Source of the DNA: Schizophyllum amplum
Lineage: Eukaryota > Basidiomycota > Agaricomycetes > Agaricales > Schizophyllaceae
Assembly: GCA_007026445.1 (NCBI GenBank)
Contig: VDMD01000128.1
Location: forward strand, 1 to 62,517
Direction: 5' to 3'
Length of the DNA stretch: 62,517 nt
Shown: in pieces, positions 35,802 to 46,775 of the stretch
Position numbering within the stretch: the stretch's first letter is position 1
How the letters are laid out: the number at the start of each line of letters is the position of its first letter
Program-made: the position numbers and the translations under genes
Notes under the pieces: generated by a model
What the model was told of the DNA's origin: nothing
Databases searched by the model: none
What the model saw: the letters and a program-made list of their open reading frames with translations, nothing else

Positions 35802-36106
35802 GGGCGTCGGTCGGAAATTCCGGTCCGGCCTTGTCAAGATGAAAGAATCTTACGGCGCCTTGCGGGGCCTTGCGGACTTTTGCGGACTTTTGCGAGGGCT
35901 CTGGTGCTCGTCTCATTCGCTTTTTCTTTCCAAAAAAATACATACAGACTCGGAACACTCCAAGGTATCCTCCCATGAGCATCAATAGTCACGAATCTCG
36001 AAATTTGAGGTTGCGTGCAAACCTTGCAAGGCCTTGCAAGGTGAACGAATCTTATTCCCCTTGCAAGGCCTTAAAAGGCAAATTTGAAATTTCCGACCGA
36101 CGCGCC
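35802..36106. mobile_element. fold-back MITE-like element, about 305 bp
   Basis: The ends are inverted: 35802-35820 (GGGCGTCGGTCGGAAATTC) against 36086-36106 read in reverse (GGCGCGTCGGTCGGAAATTT). The similarity continues inward through imperfect arms of about 85-95 bp (35802-35895 and 36012-36106), including CCTTGCrrGGCCTTGC blocks on both sides. The right arm also holds the self-complementary string CCTTGCAAGGCCTTGCAAGG. No coding capacity. A clear target-site duplication is not visible; AAACTCGA/AAATTCGA outside the ends is a weak candidate. Confidence 0.65.
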
Positions 36107-36269
36107 TGAAATTCGAAGGCGGCAGCCTCTCAACAAGCTAATCTACACCTTGCCATACTGTGTACAATACAGGTGGACGCGATGTCCCAATGCGATGCGA
36201 CGTGCACGGGTGTGGGTGGACATGATGCGACCAAGCAGCGTGGCGTCGGTTAGCCTGCCGCTAACAGGC

Positions 36270-36845
36270 TCAGTAGCTGTCACCCTCGCCTCCTTCTCGT
36301 GAAAAGCCCTCCTGCTCGAAGAGCACCTTCTCCTTGACCTCCTCGTGCTTCTTCTTGTCCTCGATCTCCTTCAGGTGATACGGCTCAAGCGCCTTGTACT
36401 CGACTCGTCGCAACGGCACGTCGTCCTCGCGATCAAGGTCCTGTCGTGCCATCAGCTCTACGCTGATCATCCACAGCATATATCACGCACGATCTCGCCC
36501 AGGAGCACGACGTTCTCCCCCCGTATCAAGAAAAGCCCGACGTGCTTCTCCGCGCACAGGTTCCCATGATATATGAGCTCGTAGGTGTCTTCCAAAACGA
36601 GGTTCGCTTTGGGGGGAGGGCCGGGTAAGCCTGCCTCGAGACACAGAAGCCGCTGCTATTCACCGAACTGGTCATACGAGCGCAGGACGCCGTGCAGCTT
36701 GCGGCCGTCCCGCAGAATCACCAACATCTTCCCTTGCTTGTTGTTCGCTCGTCAGTGATGCGCGATGGGCGGGCGCGCGCGCACACGTACTGTCCACGCT
36801 GTCCACCAGCGCGCCAGAGGTCGTGAATGGTATCAAAGAGTCCAT
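36270..36845 (-). CDS. LSM1: LSM1 subunit of the Lsm1-7 mRNA-decay ring
   Basis: Exons on the minus strand begin at 36845. MDSLIPFTTSGALVDSVD joins (36791 to 36747) TNNKQGKMLVILRDGRKLHGVLRSYDQF, which is Sm motif 1. After an intron come ANLVLEDTYELIYHGNLCAEKHVGLFLIRGENVVLLGEI (Sm motif 2, IRGENVVLLG). After another intron comes DLDREDDVPLRRVEYKALEP, with a charged helix ending EGDSY. The IRGENVVLLGEIDL-x(n)-D-x-PL pattern is diagnostic of Lsm1 among Lsm proteins. The ring binds oligoadenylated mRNA 3' ends in P-bodies and activates decapping. The C-terminal KKKHEEVKEK helix matches the Lsm1 extension. Length about 150 residues. Confidence 0.9.
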
Positions 36846-36889
36846 GCTCGAGATCGGGAACGGGGCAGTGGTGGTCGACGCGAAGGAAA

Positions 36890-37330
36890 GTATGTCACAC
36901 TCCGTCACGCGATGCGCTACTCTGCACTTTGATTCGAAGTTCAGACCGCGCAGGGTTCGAACCTACGACATAGCAGGAACGACAGTTCGACACCTGTTGA
37001 AGTTCAGATCGAGCTGCAACGAATACGACACGAGCAGGGTTCCAACCTACGCCATCCACGATGGGCTACCCTGCGATCGTCCTCGTGCATTCCGATTTAA
37101 ACTTCTTCAGACCAAACGCGACAACAACGAGCAGGGTTTGAACCTACGGCCTGAATGTCACATGCTGTCACACCTGTCACGAGTCGTCACGCAATGGGTC
37201 ACTCTTCGATCGTCACGGTTCCTGCGCATTTGGCTCGAAGTTCACGCTCTTCCGTGTCTTCGCGCACTTCGATACGAAGTTCGCCCGGCGCTGCAGCAAA
37301 AACGACACGAGCAGGGTTCGAACCTACGTC
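36890..37330. repeat. degenerate tandem repeats derived from tRNA-Ser 3' half and flank
   Basis: The string CAGGGTTCGAACCTACG (reverse complement of the T-arm and variable-arm end of the adjacent tRNA-Ser) recurs with changes at about 36951, 37035, 37132 and in the real tRNA at 37312. Each copy is preceded by tRNA 3'-flank-like sequence (ACGACACGAG, TTCGAAGTTCAGACCG). Spacings are about 84, 97 and 180 bp. Only 3' halves are present; no copy except the last can fold. The array lies directly upstream of the LSM1 start. Confidence 0.7.
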
Positions 37331-37391
37331 CCCAAAGGGGATGAGATATTGAAATTCAAGTCTCACGCCTTAACCACTCGGCCATCGTGCC
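37303..37391 (-). tRNA. tRNA-Ser (anticodon TGA) with 7-nt intron
   Basis: Read on the minus strand: acceptor GGCACGA pairs with TCGTGTC; the discriminator is G, typical of serine. The D-arm is GGCCGAGTGGTTAAGGC. The anticodon stem TGAGA/TCTCA encloses 14 nt, which resolves to the loop CTTGAAA plus a 7-nt intron after position 37. The long variable arm CCCCTTTGGGG is the class II hallmark. T-arm TAGG-TTCGAAC-CCTG. A TTTTT run follows the 3' end. Ends may be off by one or two bases. Confidence 0.9.
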
Positions 37392-38050
37392 ATGCAGAGG
37401 AACTTCTAACTATATTTTATATGGTTCTAATTACCGTGCCTGCCCTAGATATGCACCCGCGAACCGTACCCAGAAGTGCACCATTCGGCTCCTGTTGTGC
37501 CAAAATATAATCAATCTCTTAGATATCTTGCAAGATGGTAGAAACACTGCCTGTCTACAATCTCACAAAGTTTGACGGCCCGCCGACTCTGTCAAGGACA
37601 TACAGAAAATCGAGAGTAGTTTTGATGGCCGCCTGTATGGACCATGCACCGTTTCGCAGCCCCAGAGAGAAGTCGGTATACCCAGCACGGGTCTGAGCGA
37701 GTCTCAACGAGAGGTCTCGCGCTGGCAATGCCCCATCCGATCTCCGTCGACCATGATTTCGAGCGTTGACGAGCGACGTCGAATTTTGATGCGGTGCGCG
37801 ATCACTCTCGTACTGCCACGATCTCAGTAGATAGCTTCTGTGCAGCTCTCTTCGCTCCTCTCACGATATAATCTAGGCTGGTCGAGCCTGTGCGCAGACG
37901 AGAAAATACAAGAAACGAAATTAATATTGATTAAAATGAAGGAATACGGTATTCGAGCTCGAGGATACCGGCACTGTAAGTCTACATCGGGGCGCAGTAG
38001 ATGTATATACTATAGAACGCGTTCTAGACAGATTCACGAGACGATAGTGC
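37392..38050. other. intergenic, no gene seen
   Basis: AT-rich relative to neighbours, short frames only. Lies between tRNA-Ser and the 3' end of the orphan gene. Confidence 0.5.
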
Positions 38051-39786
38051 CTATGCAGAAGCCTAGTGCGAACAAATAAGCAGAGTCATGAGAGAAGATA
38101 TAGAAGACGACGCACCGCTTCCGTGGCGTTCCCAGCAGCACGCGAGCGCTCCTCCCAGAACTGTAGAAGTATGAGCATCGTGCAAAGTAAATGTACGAAG
38201 CAGGACAAACCTGCAGCAGGGAAGGGACCGGGAGGATGACGTTGTCCCAGTAGTGCTTGAACTCGTCGCTGAACCCATGGTACTTCTTCACAAAATCGGC
38301 CTGGCACAGCGCGCTATATGAATCAATTAGCCAAGTACAAAACACCAAAATATCATACTCACCGCGCCGTCGTGCTCTTCTTGTTGATCTGGATCTTCTT
38401 CCGAGCACTAAGTTGGCCGTCTGGAAGGCCCGTCCAAGGAGGAAGCCCGTCCTTCGGCACGGCAGGAGGCGCCGGTGCAGGCGAGGAGTTGACCATGGCC
38501 GTTTCAGGTGCGACAGCGCTCTGGGCCGTTGGTGTGGAAGCGGGTGTGGAGGTTGTTGACGAGACGGCGGGCGTAGGAAAGGGGACAGATGGTGTAGAGG
38601 GCGAGGGTTGTTCGGGGGCTGATAGAGTCGTCTCCGCTGCTTGCGCTGTATTGTTGCCGTTGACGCCGGCGCCGCTGGAAGAGGTAGAAAAAGACGACGA
38701 AGGTGTCAGCTCGATTTCTGCCAACGGATTACTGAACTGCAAGTTGTAATGAGCAAAGCGAAGGACATGTAGCTAGAACACGCACCAGAAGGTTGCCAAC
38801 GCGGCCAGCCTGCTCATCGCTCGGAGCATCTGCCAGTACTCCTTCCTGTGGCGTGGCCAAAGGCGAGTCGAGAGGCGCCGATGGAACCTCCAACACAATG
38901 ACGGGTTCGTCAGAATCGGATGGCGTCGATGCCGCGTACCTAGCCCTCTTGGCTGCGGGGCCATCATCTTCGTTGGAGGGACTAGAGCGCTTGCTACCAG
39001 TGACAGGAGCCTCCAGCTCATCGTCTGCTGCTGCGTTTGGCCCATATGTTCCCCACCAGCTCGGATAATAGTACGTGCCGAACTTGATGAGCTTCCAATG
39101 ACCGTCGCAGAGGCGGAGAATGGGGAAGAGATCCTCCATGTTAGCGATCGTGTACTGGAGTGCCTCGTGCCCAATGGTGCACCATGTTCGTGGTGCAATT
39201 CCCCATAGCACTAGTTGCTGGCAGATGGCGTAGAGCCGGAAGCGCATGTGAGCCGTGTCAACAGGACGTCCCTCTATGTCGGTGATGTATGGCGTAGCGA
39301 ACTTCTTCTCGGGTTTTGCGTTGGAGGGCTGGTCCGTTCTTGAGACCTTCGACTTGCGCTTGCCTCCGACCGCGGGCTGCTCATCCTTGTACCAGTATTT
39401 CGCCTTGGGGAAATTCGCAGAGTTGAGCTCGACGATAGCCGGACGGTCGAGTACGGAGCCTTGCGGGCTGGCTTGGACGGCCGGCTCCATGCTGAGTTTG
39501 TCGCCAACGCTCTGAATGAGACTTTGAAGTGCGTCTCTTGAGTAGAGAGAGGACTTCTGTCAGCGTTGCCTTTGCACGAGATGCAGCTGAGGACATACTG
39601 GACTGTTTTCTTCTCCATAGCCAAAATCCCGTTCTGTTCTAGTAAGGCTTGAACACGGGCCTCGAGATTTCTGACGTATTCGGGATCGCATGTCGACATG
39701 TCGTAGGAGGAGCTCATGTCGAAATCCCAGGTTGACGCGCCGTCAGAGTTGCCCAAGTCGTAGGACGAGCTGCGGCGTGCATGCAT
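38051..39786 (-). CDS. orphan protein, resembling an expanded Agaricomycete family
   Basis: The start at 39786 gives MHARRSSSYDLGNSDG, then a coiled-coil (EYVRNLEARVQALLEQNGILAMEKK). After an intron come FPKAKYWYKDEQP, a basic linker, and TDIEGRPVDTAHMRFRLYAICQQL, with GIAPRTWCTIGHEALQY and LFPILRLCDGHWKLIKFGTYYYPSWW. The layout (Y/FPxxKxW; D-x2-G-x-x-VD; AP-x2-W; FPxLrLCd-x2-WK; YPSWW) resembles, from memory, a large family of unknown proteins in Agaricomycetes often near transposons. A nuclear-type basic patch (KRARYA) follows. After further introns the C terminus has FVKKYHGFSDEFKHYW. The stop at 38051 needs the last intron (GTGCGT..CACTAG); without it the stop is at 38086. Function unknown. 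Confidence 0.65.
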
Positions 39787-40679
39787 CGGTAGGCAGAAGA
39801 TATTGAAAGAGGGGAGGGTATTAGATGGATAGAAGCAGCAGTGGTTGTAGACTGAGAGTTTGGTGACTGGCTGAGATTAAGAGAGAATTAGATGTCGGGG
39901 TATAGAGTTAGAGAGGAAGACAATGGCAAAAATTGCGGCACGACACTGTCCGAGGTGCTTTCCCACGCCGCCCTCGGGGACTCCCGAGGTTTTACTGCTC
40001 TGCCATGCCAATCTCTCGCCCTTATATTCTACCAGAATGATGCTATACATACAATGCAGCAGAAACAATTACAGTTTTGCATGCACATCGCTCGTTCTCG
40101 AGAAATGAGTAAATGAGTGTGCGCGCACGCGATTACCAAATTCGGACAACAATGAGTACCCGCGCGGCGCTGCAGCATGCGTATTGCGAGTCGGCTGATG
40201 AAATAAGCAAATAGAATGATTGATATAGCTTCCCTTGACCTCCAGCTATGCTCTGATACCACTTTTTCCCTCAGAAATTGGGATACACGTTTGTGGCAGG
40301 ACTGAGAAAAGCGAGAGTGGCACGCAATCAATAATCCGGTCGCTGTTTGTTTCACTTTGCGCAGGTCCACTGCATGTGCAATCCATGGTAGTCAGTTCCC
40401 AGAATCTGCACTTTCAGTTTGGGTGGGACTAGGATGCCCCCTGTTCGGCAAGTCCCGTTTAACGAACATGACGGTCAAGTGACGGGCACATGACCAGGCT
40501 GTTCGACGAGGCCGTTGGACTTGGCCATGATTTTCTTTGCAGAATTTCGTCCTGAGTCAAGATAACGGTAGATATGCACGCAAGTACGATTTGTCTACTT
40601 CTAGAGCGTGGTTAACAAGTTACAAAAGGGAGGCAACGTAGCATGTAACTCGGCTGCAATGTACTAAAAGATAGTTTGT
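39787..40679. other. intergenic inside the accessory island
   Basis: No supported gene. It should contain the 3' end of the CACTA-type element. I looked for an inverted partner to sequence beyond 43790 and found none I trust. Confidence 0.4.
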
Positions 40680-43600
40680 TCAATCCGTATGCTCCTGCCC
40701 TACACCGTCGTCTACAATGCCTATCTTTCGGTCCAAAAGTAGGCCTGGCTTCTCACCTAGAAACCAGCGCTTCCGCGCAGGCGTTGACTTGCGCACGTCA
40801 AGCGCCATAGAAACAACAGCCTGAATATCCTGCACCTCAATGACGCGGACATCCTTATCCTTGCCATCATCACAGAGGTAGTATGTTTTTGACGACCGTT
40901 TGTAGAGATCTTGATCAGGAGGGCCAAAGAAGGAGCCGAATGCGAGTGCACGTCCTTTGATGCTGCCGTGGTCGAGGATAAAGAAGTAGTGCGCCTCTGC
41001 TATTTCCGTCTTGCCGGACGCGGACAACTGCCGCATGATGAGCCTATGTGCGTAAGGACAGAACTAGACACACCTTAACGCAGCGGCTGATTTGATGATG
41101 GTCCAGAGGCTGAGGGCCTTCCTTCCATCGAGAACGCGCCTCCTGTCCAGTTGGCAGCCGACAGCGAGCCCATCGTGTCACCTTTGGCACCCAAGGATGA
41201 GGAATTTGTTCGCCGCACGCTCGGAGGTACTTCTCCAGAGCAGCAGTCTCCTCCGTAGATATCACGCGTTCAGTAGTATCTGTCGCGGCAAGGAGTGCAT
41301 AGCCATCGCTAATTCTGTGGGCAGTATGAGGAAGAGCGCTAGCGGCGGCGGGGCACGGCAGATCTGGGATCATGGTGCGGAGGGCGTTCAACTGGCAGCG
41401 ACGTAGACCACGCTGAGCCAAGTTCGAGTATGGATCTACGTGCTGACGTAGCTCCTCGACGAGATTGCCGATGGTTCGTTCCATTGTCCACTGCGACGAG
41501 ATGATGCCTGGGCCGATGCGAGTGACCTCGCTGGGCATGTGCGCTGGCGCGTGCATGCTGGGGCGAACGAAGTGCAGGCGTTCGGGCTTCCGCTGAACAT
41601 AGAGGGTCTCGAACTCGTCGCAGAACTGGACGAACAGCTGGTGCGCCTCCTGTATGTCCTCACGCGAGATCTCGTGCTGTAACATAAGACGCATAGCACG
41701 AACCAGCTTGCAGTAGTGCTCCCAGTACTTGTCCTCCATATCGCCATGGAATAGCGCTGGGCCAAGGACATAGAACCAGATGAGGAACTCCCAAGCTTTG
41801 TATCCGCTGTTGATTTTCTCGGATGGATCGCGGGGAGGACGGTCGAATGAGGAGGGGAGGTACGGCTTGCATCCAGCGACCAGTTTACCCTGCGCGGCGA
41901 AAGTTTCGGGGTCGAGAAATATCCAGTCCCAGAACGCTTTTGAGTCTTTGGGATCGCACTCAAACGTTCCGCGCCATAGAGGAATGAGGAGATCCGGAAT
42001 ATTGAGGCAGGGGAGGTGCATACAGTCGCCAGGAAACAAGCCAGGGATTCCAAGACGATGCTCGCAAGGAACACCGCTGAACATAGATGGCTTGCAGAGA
42101 CCTGTCTCGAGCCGCCGCTTCGCGTACTGCGTAGGGTTGGGCGAGCTCTTGAGCTTGTCTAGGTTCTCCTCGTAGCGCTGCTGCGTGGCCTCAGGTGTGA
42201 GACTGAGAAGGAGACGGTGAAGATCGACATCATCGTGGAGGGAGCCGGCGACGTTGTAGTTGTCGGGCTTCTGACACGCAGGATAGTACGTCTTGCCTCC
42301 AGCTTTATGCCTTCCAGTAAGAGGGCAGTAGAGGCGACAGTGGCACTTGCCGTTGTGACCAACAAAGCCATTGAGACATGCCATGCCCGGGCCATCCGCG
42401 GTTACGAGCGCGAGGAAGGGGTTCGAGGTGTGCGTTTCCCCTGTACTCGCATCCCAGATCTGCAGTCCTTCCTTCTGGACGGCAACGAGGTGATAGAGGC
42501 CAGTGAAGATGAAGCTGTCGAGGAGTCTGGGTTTGTTCGGCCCAGGGATGAAAGTACCGGGATGAACATTCTCCTTCTTGTATCGTACATCGGGAGACTG
42601 GTCGAGAATGACCCAGATCTGCATCCAGCAATCCGATGGCTTGTTGCGATATAGCTGCGCGCCGTCGACAGACATCATGAGAACGGTATCGTGAGGTTTG
42701 ATCTTCTTCGCGTCGTATGCCTTCAGGTAATCGGTGCCCTGGAAGAAGTCGGTGTAGTGCGAGACACGCCCACCGCTTTCCTTCATCTCCTTCACGACAT
42801 GTTCGGTACATCTGGCGCGGTACTTCATGCGGTCGGCGCCCTCCCTCGTTCTCCACACCGCCTGGATCATCGGCGAGATCAACAGGGTCATGAACTGCTG
42901 CTGGGGAACCTTCTTCGTGCTGTTCACCGTCGCCGCAGTCCAACGACTCTTCCCGCAGTACATGCAGTTCTCCAAGCCTGCGAGTGGTCCAGTGTAGGCC
43001 ATGCACGAGTCGATGCACATATCCCGCATCACGGGGACCACGCCACTGAGCTCGGCGACGAGCTTCTTCACCGAGTAGTATGAGAGCATCTTCGCGTCAG
43101 GCCAGCGCTTCAGGTATGCGTTACGAACCCCATCATACGAGGACTCCGGATCGTTCGAGAGACTGAGGAAGACATCGAGGGAGAAGCGGCTATCGGGATC
43201 GTCGATTGCGAGGATGCTCTGAGCTGGATTGCGGATTCGCTTGATGACATCGGGCTCAAGGGGTTCGATCTTGCTGTCAAGAGTCGCCTTCTTCAACTCG
43301 TCGATGAACTTCTGCGCGATGCGAATATCTTCGATAACAGGCTCGAAGTTGGGAGTTTCGGTCGCAGGATCGTCCTCAGGATCGGGGGGAACTGTTGTTC
43401 GATTCCGCGTGATAGGTACATCGTCATGGGGGGGCATAGTGGAGGGGAAGGACGAAGGGGAGTCCGCGGGGACAGGTGTTCCAGTGGTAGCGACGCTTGG
43501 TAACCCATCTGATATACTGCTCTCCTCTAGCATGTCTGTAGCATCTTGTAGACCGATATCATCGTCCACATCCATCCCTATACCACCCTGTAAACGAGGT

Positions 43601-43790
43601 AAGATGATTGAAAAGAAAGCAGATCTCCGTCACACACCTCCGAAGACGGCCCCGGTGCATCGTCCTGCAAGTCTGCAGCATTCCCCGAGCCTTTATCCTG
43701 CTTCTGCCGCTTCCGACGACGGGCCCCACCAGTTTCCTTCGGAGCGGGGCGCCGCTGAGCACGCACAGGAAGAGGGCGAGAGCTGGACAT
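40680..43790 (-). CDS. CACTA/CMC-type (Plavaka-like) DNA transposase
   Basis: About 1,000 residues. Exon 1 from 43790 (MSSSRPLPVRAQRR, basic) joins by a GTGTGT..TTACAG intron to GGIGMDVDDD and then one uninterrupted exon of about 840 codons. Characteristic blocks: DMCIDSCMAYTGPLAGLENCMYCGKSRW (Cys-rich), MMSVDGAQLYRNKPSDCW, VHPGTFIPGPNKPRLLDSF, GLQIWDASTGETHTSNPFL, NGKCHCRLYCPLTGRHK, PGDCMHLPCLNIPDLLI and WTMERTIGNLVEELR. These match the Tnp2-like superfamily in basidiomycete CACTA elements. The C-terminal domain (LSASGKTEIAEAHYFFIL.. to 40680) needs a 28-nt intron at 41071-41044 or a frame slip. Near-complete frame suggests recent activity. Terminal inverted repeats were not found. Confidence 0.8.
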
Positions 43791-45103
43791 AGCAGCCACC
43801 TGAGCAGAGCAAGCTGATCGCACTGGATCGCGCGATGGCGGGAGGATTGCTGCAGCGGAGAGAAGAGATAGAGATGTATATATGAGAAGCAGGAGATACG
43901 GCACCCACACCTTCATGGTGTCGTTGGTGGAGCGTGGAAGGATGGCGTCCGCAAAGCCGCAGCGCTCAGGTAGCACTTCGACGAGAACTTCCCCTTTCGG
44001 ACGACCTTCACGAAAATTCGTACTATTTACAAGTCCATCACGTTCCCACAGTGTCTTCACGCATGAATTCATGGCCGTGTTCCATAGTCTGACTAAAATC
44101 GAGCTTCAATCAAGACCTCGCTCGACCTCAGCAGATACTGTTTTCATTATTTGAAATACTTTCGTCCTGGCTCGCCCTCGTCGGACAGGACAAGACGGAC
44201 TTCTCTCTGGGTCGCAGCAATGCTTGGGTGCGTCACATAGCTCCGTAAATCACTAAAATAATTGGAGTGGTACTAGAGACCATGAAGATGCTAGCCGTGT
44301 AATTTGAGTTGCAAAAGATGGATAGGCTTGGTACTTGGGGTATGGTTTCGAGAACACTTCGCAAAACACGACTGATCTCGCGCCGGTCTTCCGAGCCTTG
44401 AAGCTTGAAGCTTGAAGCTTGACGAGTGTGCACTACACCCCTTCTGCAGTTTAACACGTCTTTTGTGGTCAGAATGGCTAAGAATATTCAGACATGTTGA
44501 GGGTCATGCTATGAGTGTGCCTATCTATTTGCTAAGGAATCCGAGGTTTTGTCAAGCCACAATGCCTCGCAGACTGAAAGTGGTGCATATCTAGGGCAGG
44601 CACGGTATGCGTGCATTTTTTTTGAAATCTTTTTATGGACCGCAGGTGCTACCTACGGTGGTCCTTCCCCTCTTTACATGTAGCTAGTACAAGATAAAAC
44701 CCTTGTCCGATGTCTCGTGTCTGTTGACCTCCTGTTGAGGCTCCGAGAGGCTTGCGAACGAAGTAAGTTCCCTCGCAGTCCGACGCGTCCCAGCGCCGTT
44801 TCTCGGCCACCTCGTCCTGCCGTTCGTACTGCTCCATCTGAGCTGGTATCTGCCAGCCATTCGCTAAGCGTCGCGTCGTGGGCCTTGAAGTGCTCGGCTT
44901 ATGCGTGCATACACATGTAAGTATCCGTCCTTCGCGACAGTCACCTCCTGCTGTACTTAGATCCTGTGCAGAACACCGTCATGGCGTTCCACGGTAGTAG
45001 GGAGCAAGGTAGTATACAGCGATGGAAATTACAAAATCCGGCCAATAGATACGATTGAACTTGAGATGTACAATGGCGATGCGCACCAGGGCTTGTCGCC
45101 GTG
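43791..45103. other. intergenic with short tandem repeat, no gene seen
   Basis: Contains the 5' side of the transposon and the SNF4 3' UTR. A run of four CTTGAAG units lies at about 44397-44422, followed by GTGCACTACACC, which includes a CACTA pentamer but has no detected inverted partner. Confidence 0.4.
44397..44422. repeat. short tandem repeat (CTTGAAG x4)
   Basis: Heptamer repeated nearly perfectly; contains overlapping AAGCTT palindromes. Confidence 0.7.
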
Positions 45104-46775
45104 CTATGACTCTGGCTCTGGCTCCGGCTCTGGTGCAGCATCGACTGCCGGTTCTGCTGGCGTGTCGTCGTCCACCTCAACCTTCGGAGGTTCAGCATCA
45201 GGTTCTGTGGGGTCCGTAGGCGCCTCGACCGTCTCTACCTCCCCCGATGGATGCTCTACAATCGGAGGCGGTTGGAAAGGCGGCACAAAATGCGCACGCT
45301 CATCGAAGGATCCATCGCGGCTGCGCTCCGACCACGAGTCATCGCCTGAAGCATGCCGCTCCCTTCCCAGTGTCGAGAACGAGGTCGAAGCTGAGGGCGT
45401 CGTCGGTTCTGTGGCGCCCAGATTCGGAACACCGACGATGTAGCGGAGGACGTCACTGAGAGTGATGATACCCAGCAACCGGCCCTTCTTGCCCCCTCTT
45501 CGCTCCTCTTCTTCGCCTTCTACGACCACCAGCCGATGAACTCGCCGCCGCTTGATGAGCTGGAGGAGTTTGTCCAGCGAGTCCGATGCAGTGCAGATGA
45601 CGACGCCAGGAAAATCCTTGGCGCGCTGATTAAGAGCTTCGCGGACTGTTAAGCTCAAGCCTTGGAAAGCTCCGAGGCGAACAAGGGTCTGGGTGCAATG
45701 AGTTTACATGAAGCGACATAATGGAATCACGCACGATAACGTCGACCGTCTCGTACAGGTTGACCACAACGCCGTCCGCGTCCACGATGGGTACAGCAGA
45801 GATGGACTTCTCGGAGAACATGTGTACCACGTCGAAGACGCTGGTATCCATATGTGCGATGGCAATTGGATAGAAAGGATTGTCTGCTGTCGGGCAGGTG
45901 ACATATGTGCCAATTCCCAGCGCGCGTAGCGGAAGTTGTAGTTGTTGAATCTCCTTCATGCACTGCGGAAGGCGCGTCAGAGGGTATACGCAGCAGCACA
46001 GCCAGACCACGTACGTTGATGGAGATGAACTTGAGCAATCGATACTGCGTCAGAACGGAGACAATGACCTCTTGCCCGGTCTCGGAATCGTTGTCAAGAA
46101 GTGGTACGCGACGTGCATGAGTCTGGATGAGCAGGGTGGCAGCCGCGTATAGTGTGCTAGTGGGATGTTCTCGTAGCAAAGGAGGCTGGTCGACGCCAAG
46201 TTCACGCTCGATATCTGATATACAGTGAGCATGCATAATCAGGAGGGCGGCATAAGGAGGGTGCGCACCTCGCAATTGATCCAACTTGAACGTCTCAACG
46301 TCCTCTGCAGCGTCGTCGTAGGTAGATGTATTGCGCCAGTAGTACTGCATCAAGTGGATGATATCCAGCACAGTCAGCATGCCTGCAAACTCTCCCTTCT
46401 CGCTGTCCCATAACGGCGCGGATACAACGCCTGATGTGCAGTGTGATCATGAGGTCAGGTATAGGGAGGAAGCACGCGCCATTGAGAAGGAGGCACTGGA
46501 GAGCCTTCTTGACATTGAGCTCGACGTCCAGCACTATAAGCCTGAACGATATGGGAAAGACGTCGTAGACAGTCCGGCCTTTGGAAAGTGATCAGGAGCA
46601 GATCCGGGGATGCGGGGGAGTAAGCTATACTTTTGAGGAACTTGCGTATGGAGACAAGCGCCTGGTCATGGTTGTCCTTCTGGGCTGGTGCAGAGTGCGA
46701 GCCGGCGCGTTTCCTGACTGAGCCACGGCGTCGGGACTTTGGGGAGGCTGCTATGGGGGAGAGGGTCGAGGCCAT
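45104..46775 (-). CDS. SNF4: SNF4, AMP-activated kinase gamma subunit
   Basis: Four CBS domains in series. The N terminus (46775) is basic and disordered up to SIRKFLKSRTVYDVFPISFRLIVLD. CBS blocks: KKALQCLLLNGVVSAPLWDSEKGEFAGMLTVLDIIHL; LIQTHARRVPLLDNDS; PIAIAHMDTSVFDVVHMFSEKSISAVPIVDADGVVVNLYETVDVI; and LLQLIKRRRVHRLVVVEG..GIITLSDVLRYIVG. These bind adenine nucleotides and regulate the SNF1/AMPK complex, which controls the carbon and energy response. The intron at 46479-46431 has a GC donor, forced by NG|VVSAPLW. An acidic Pro/Glu tail (EPEPEPES) extends past CBS4. Five introns in total by frame. Very well supported. Confidence 0.93.

Noticed and set aside
43791..44450. CACTA pentamer near the CTTGAAG repeat as a transposon end
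   Set aside because: No inverted partner found on the other side of the transposase; five bases are expected by chance.
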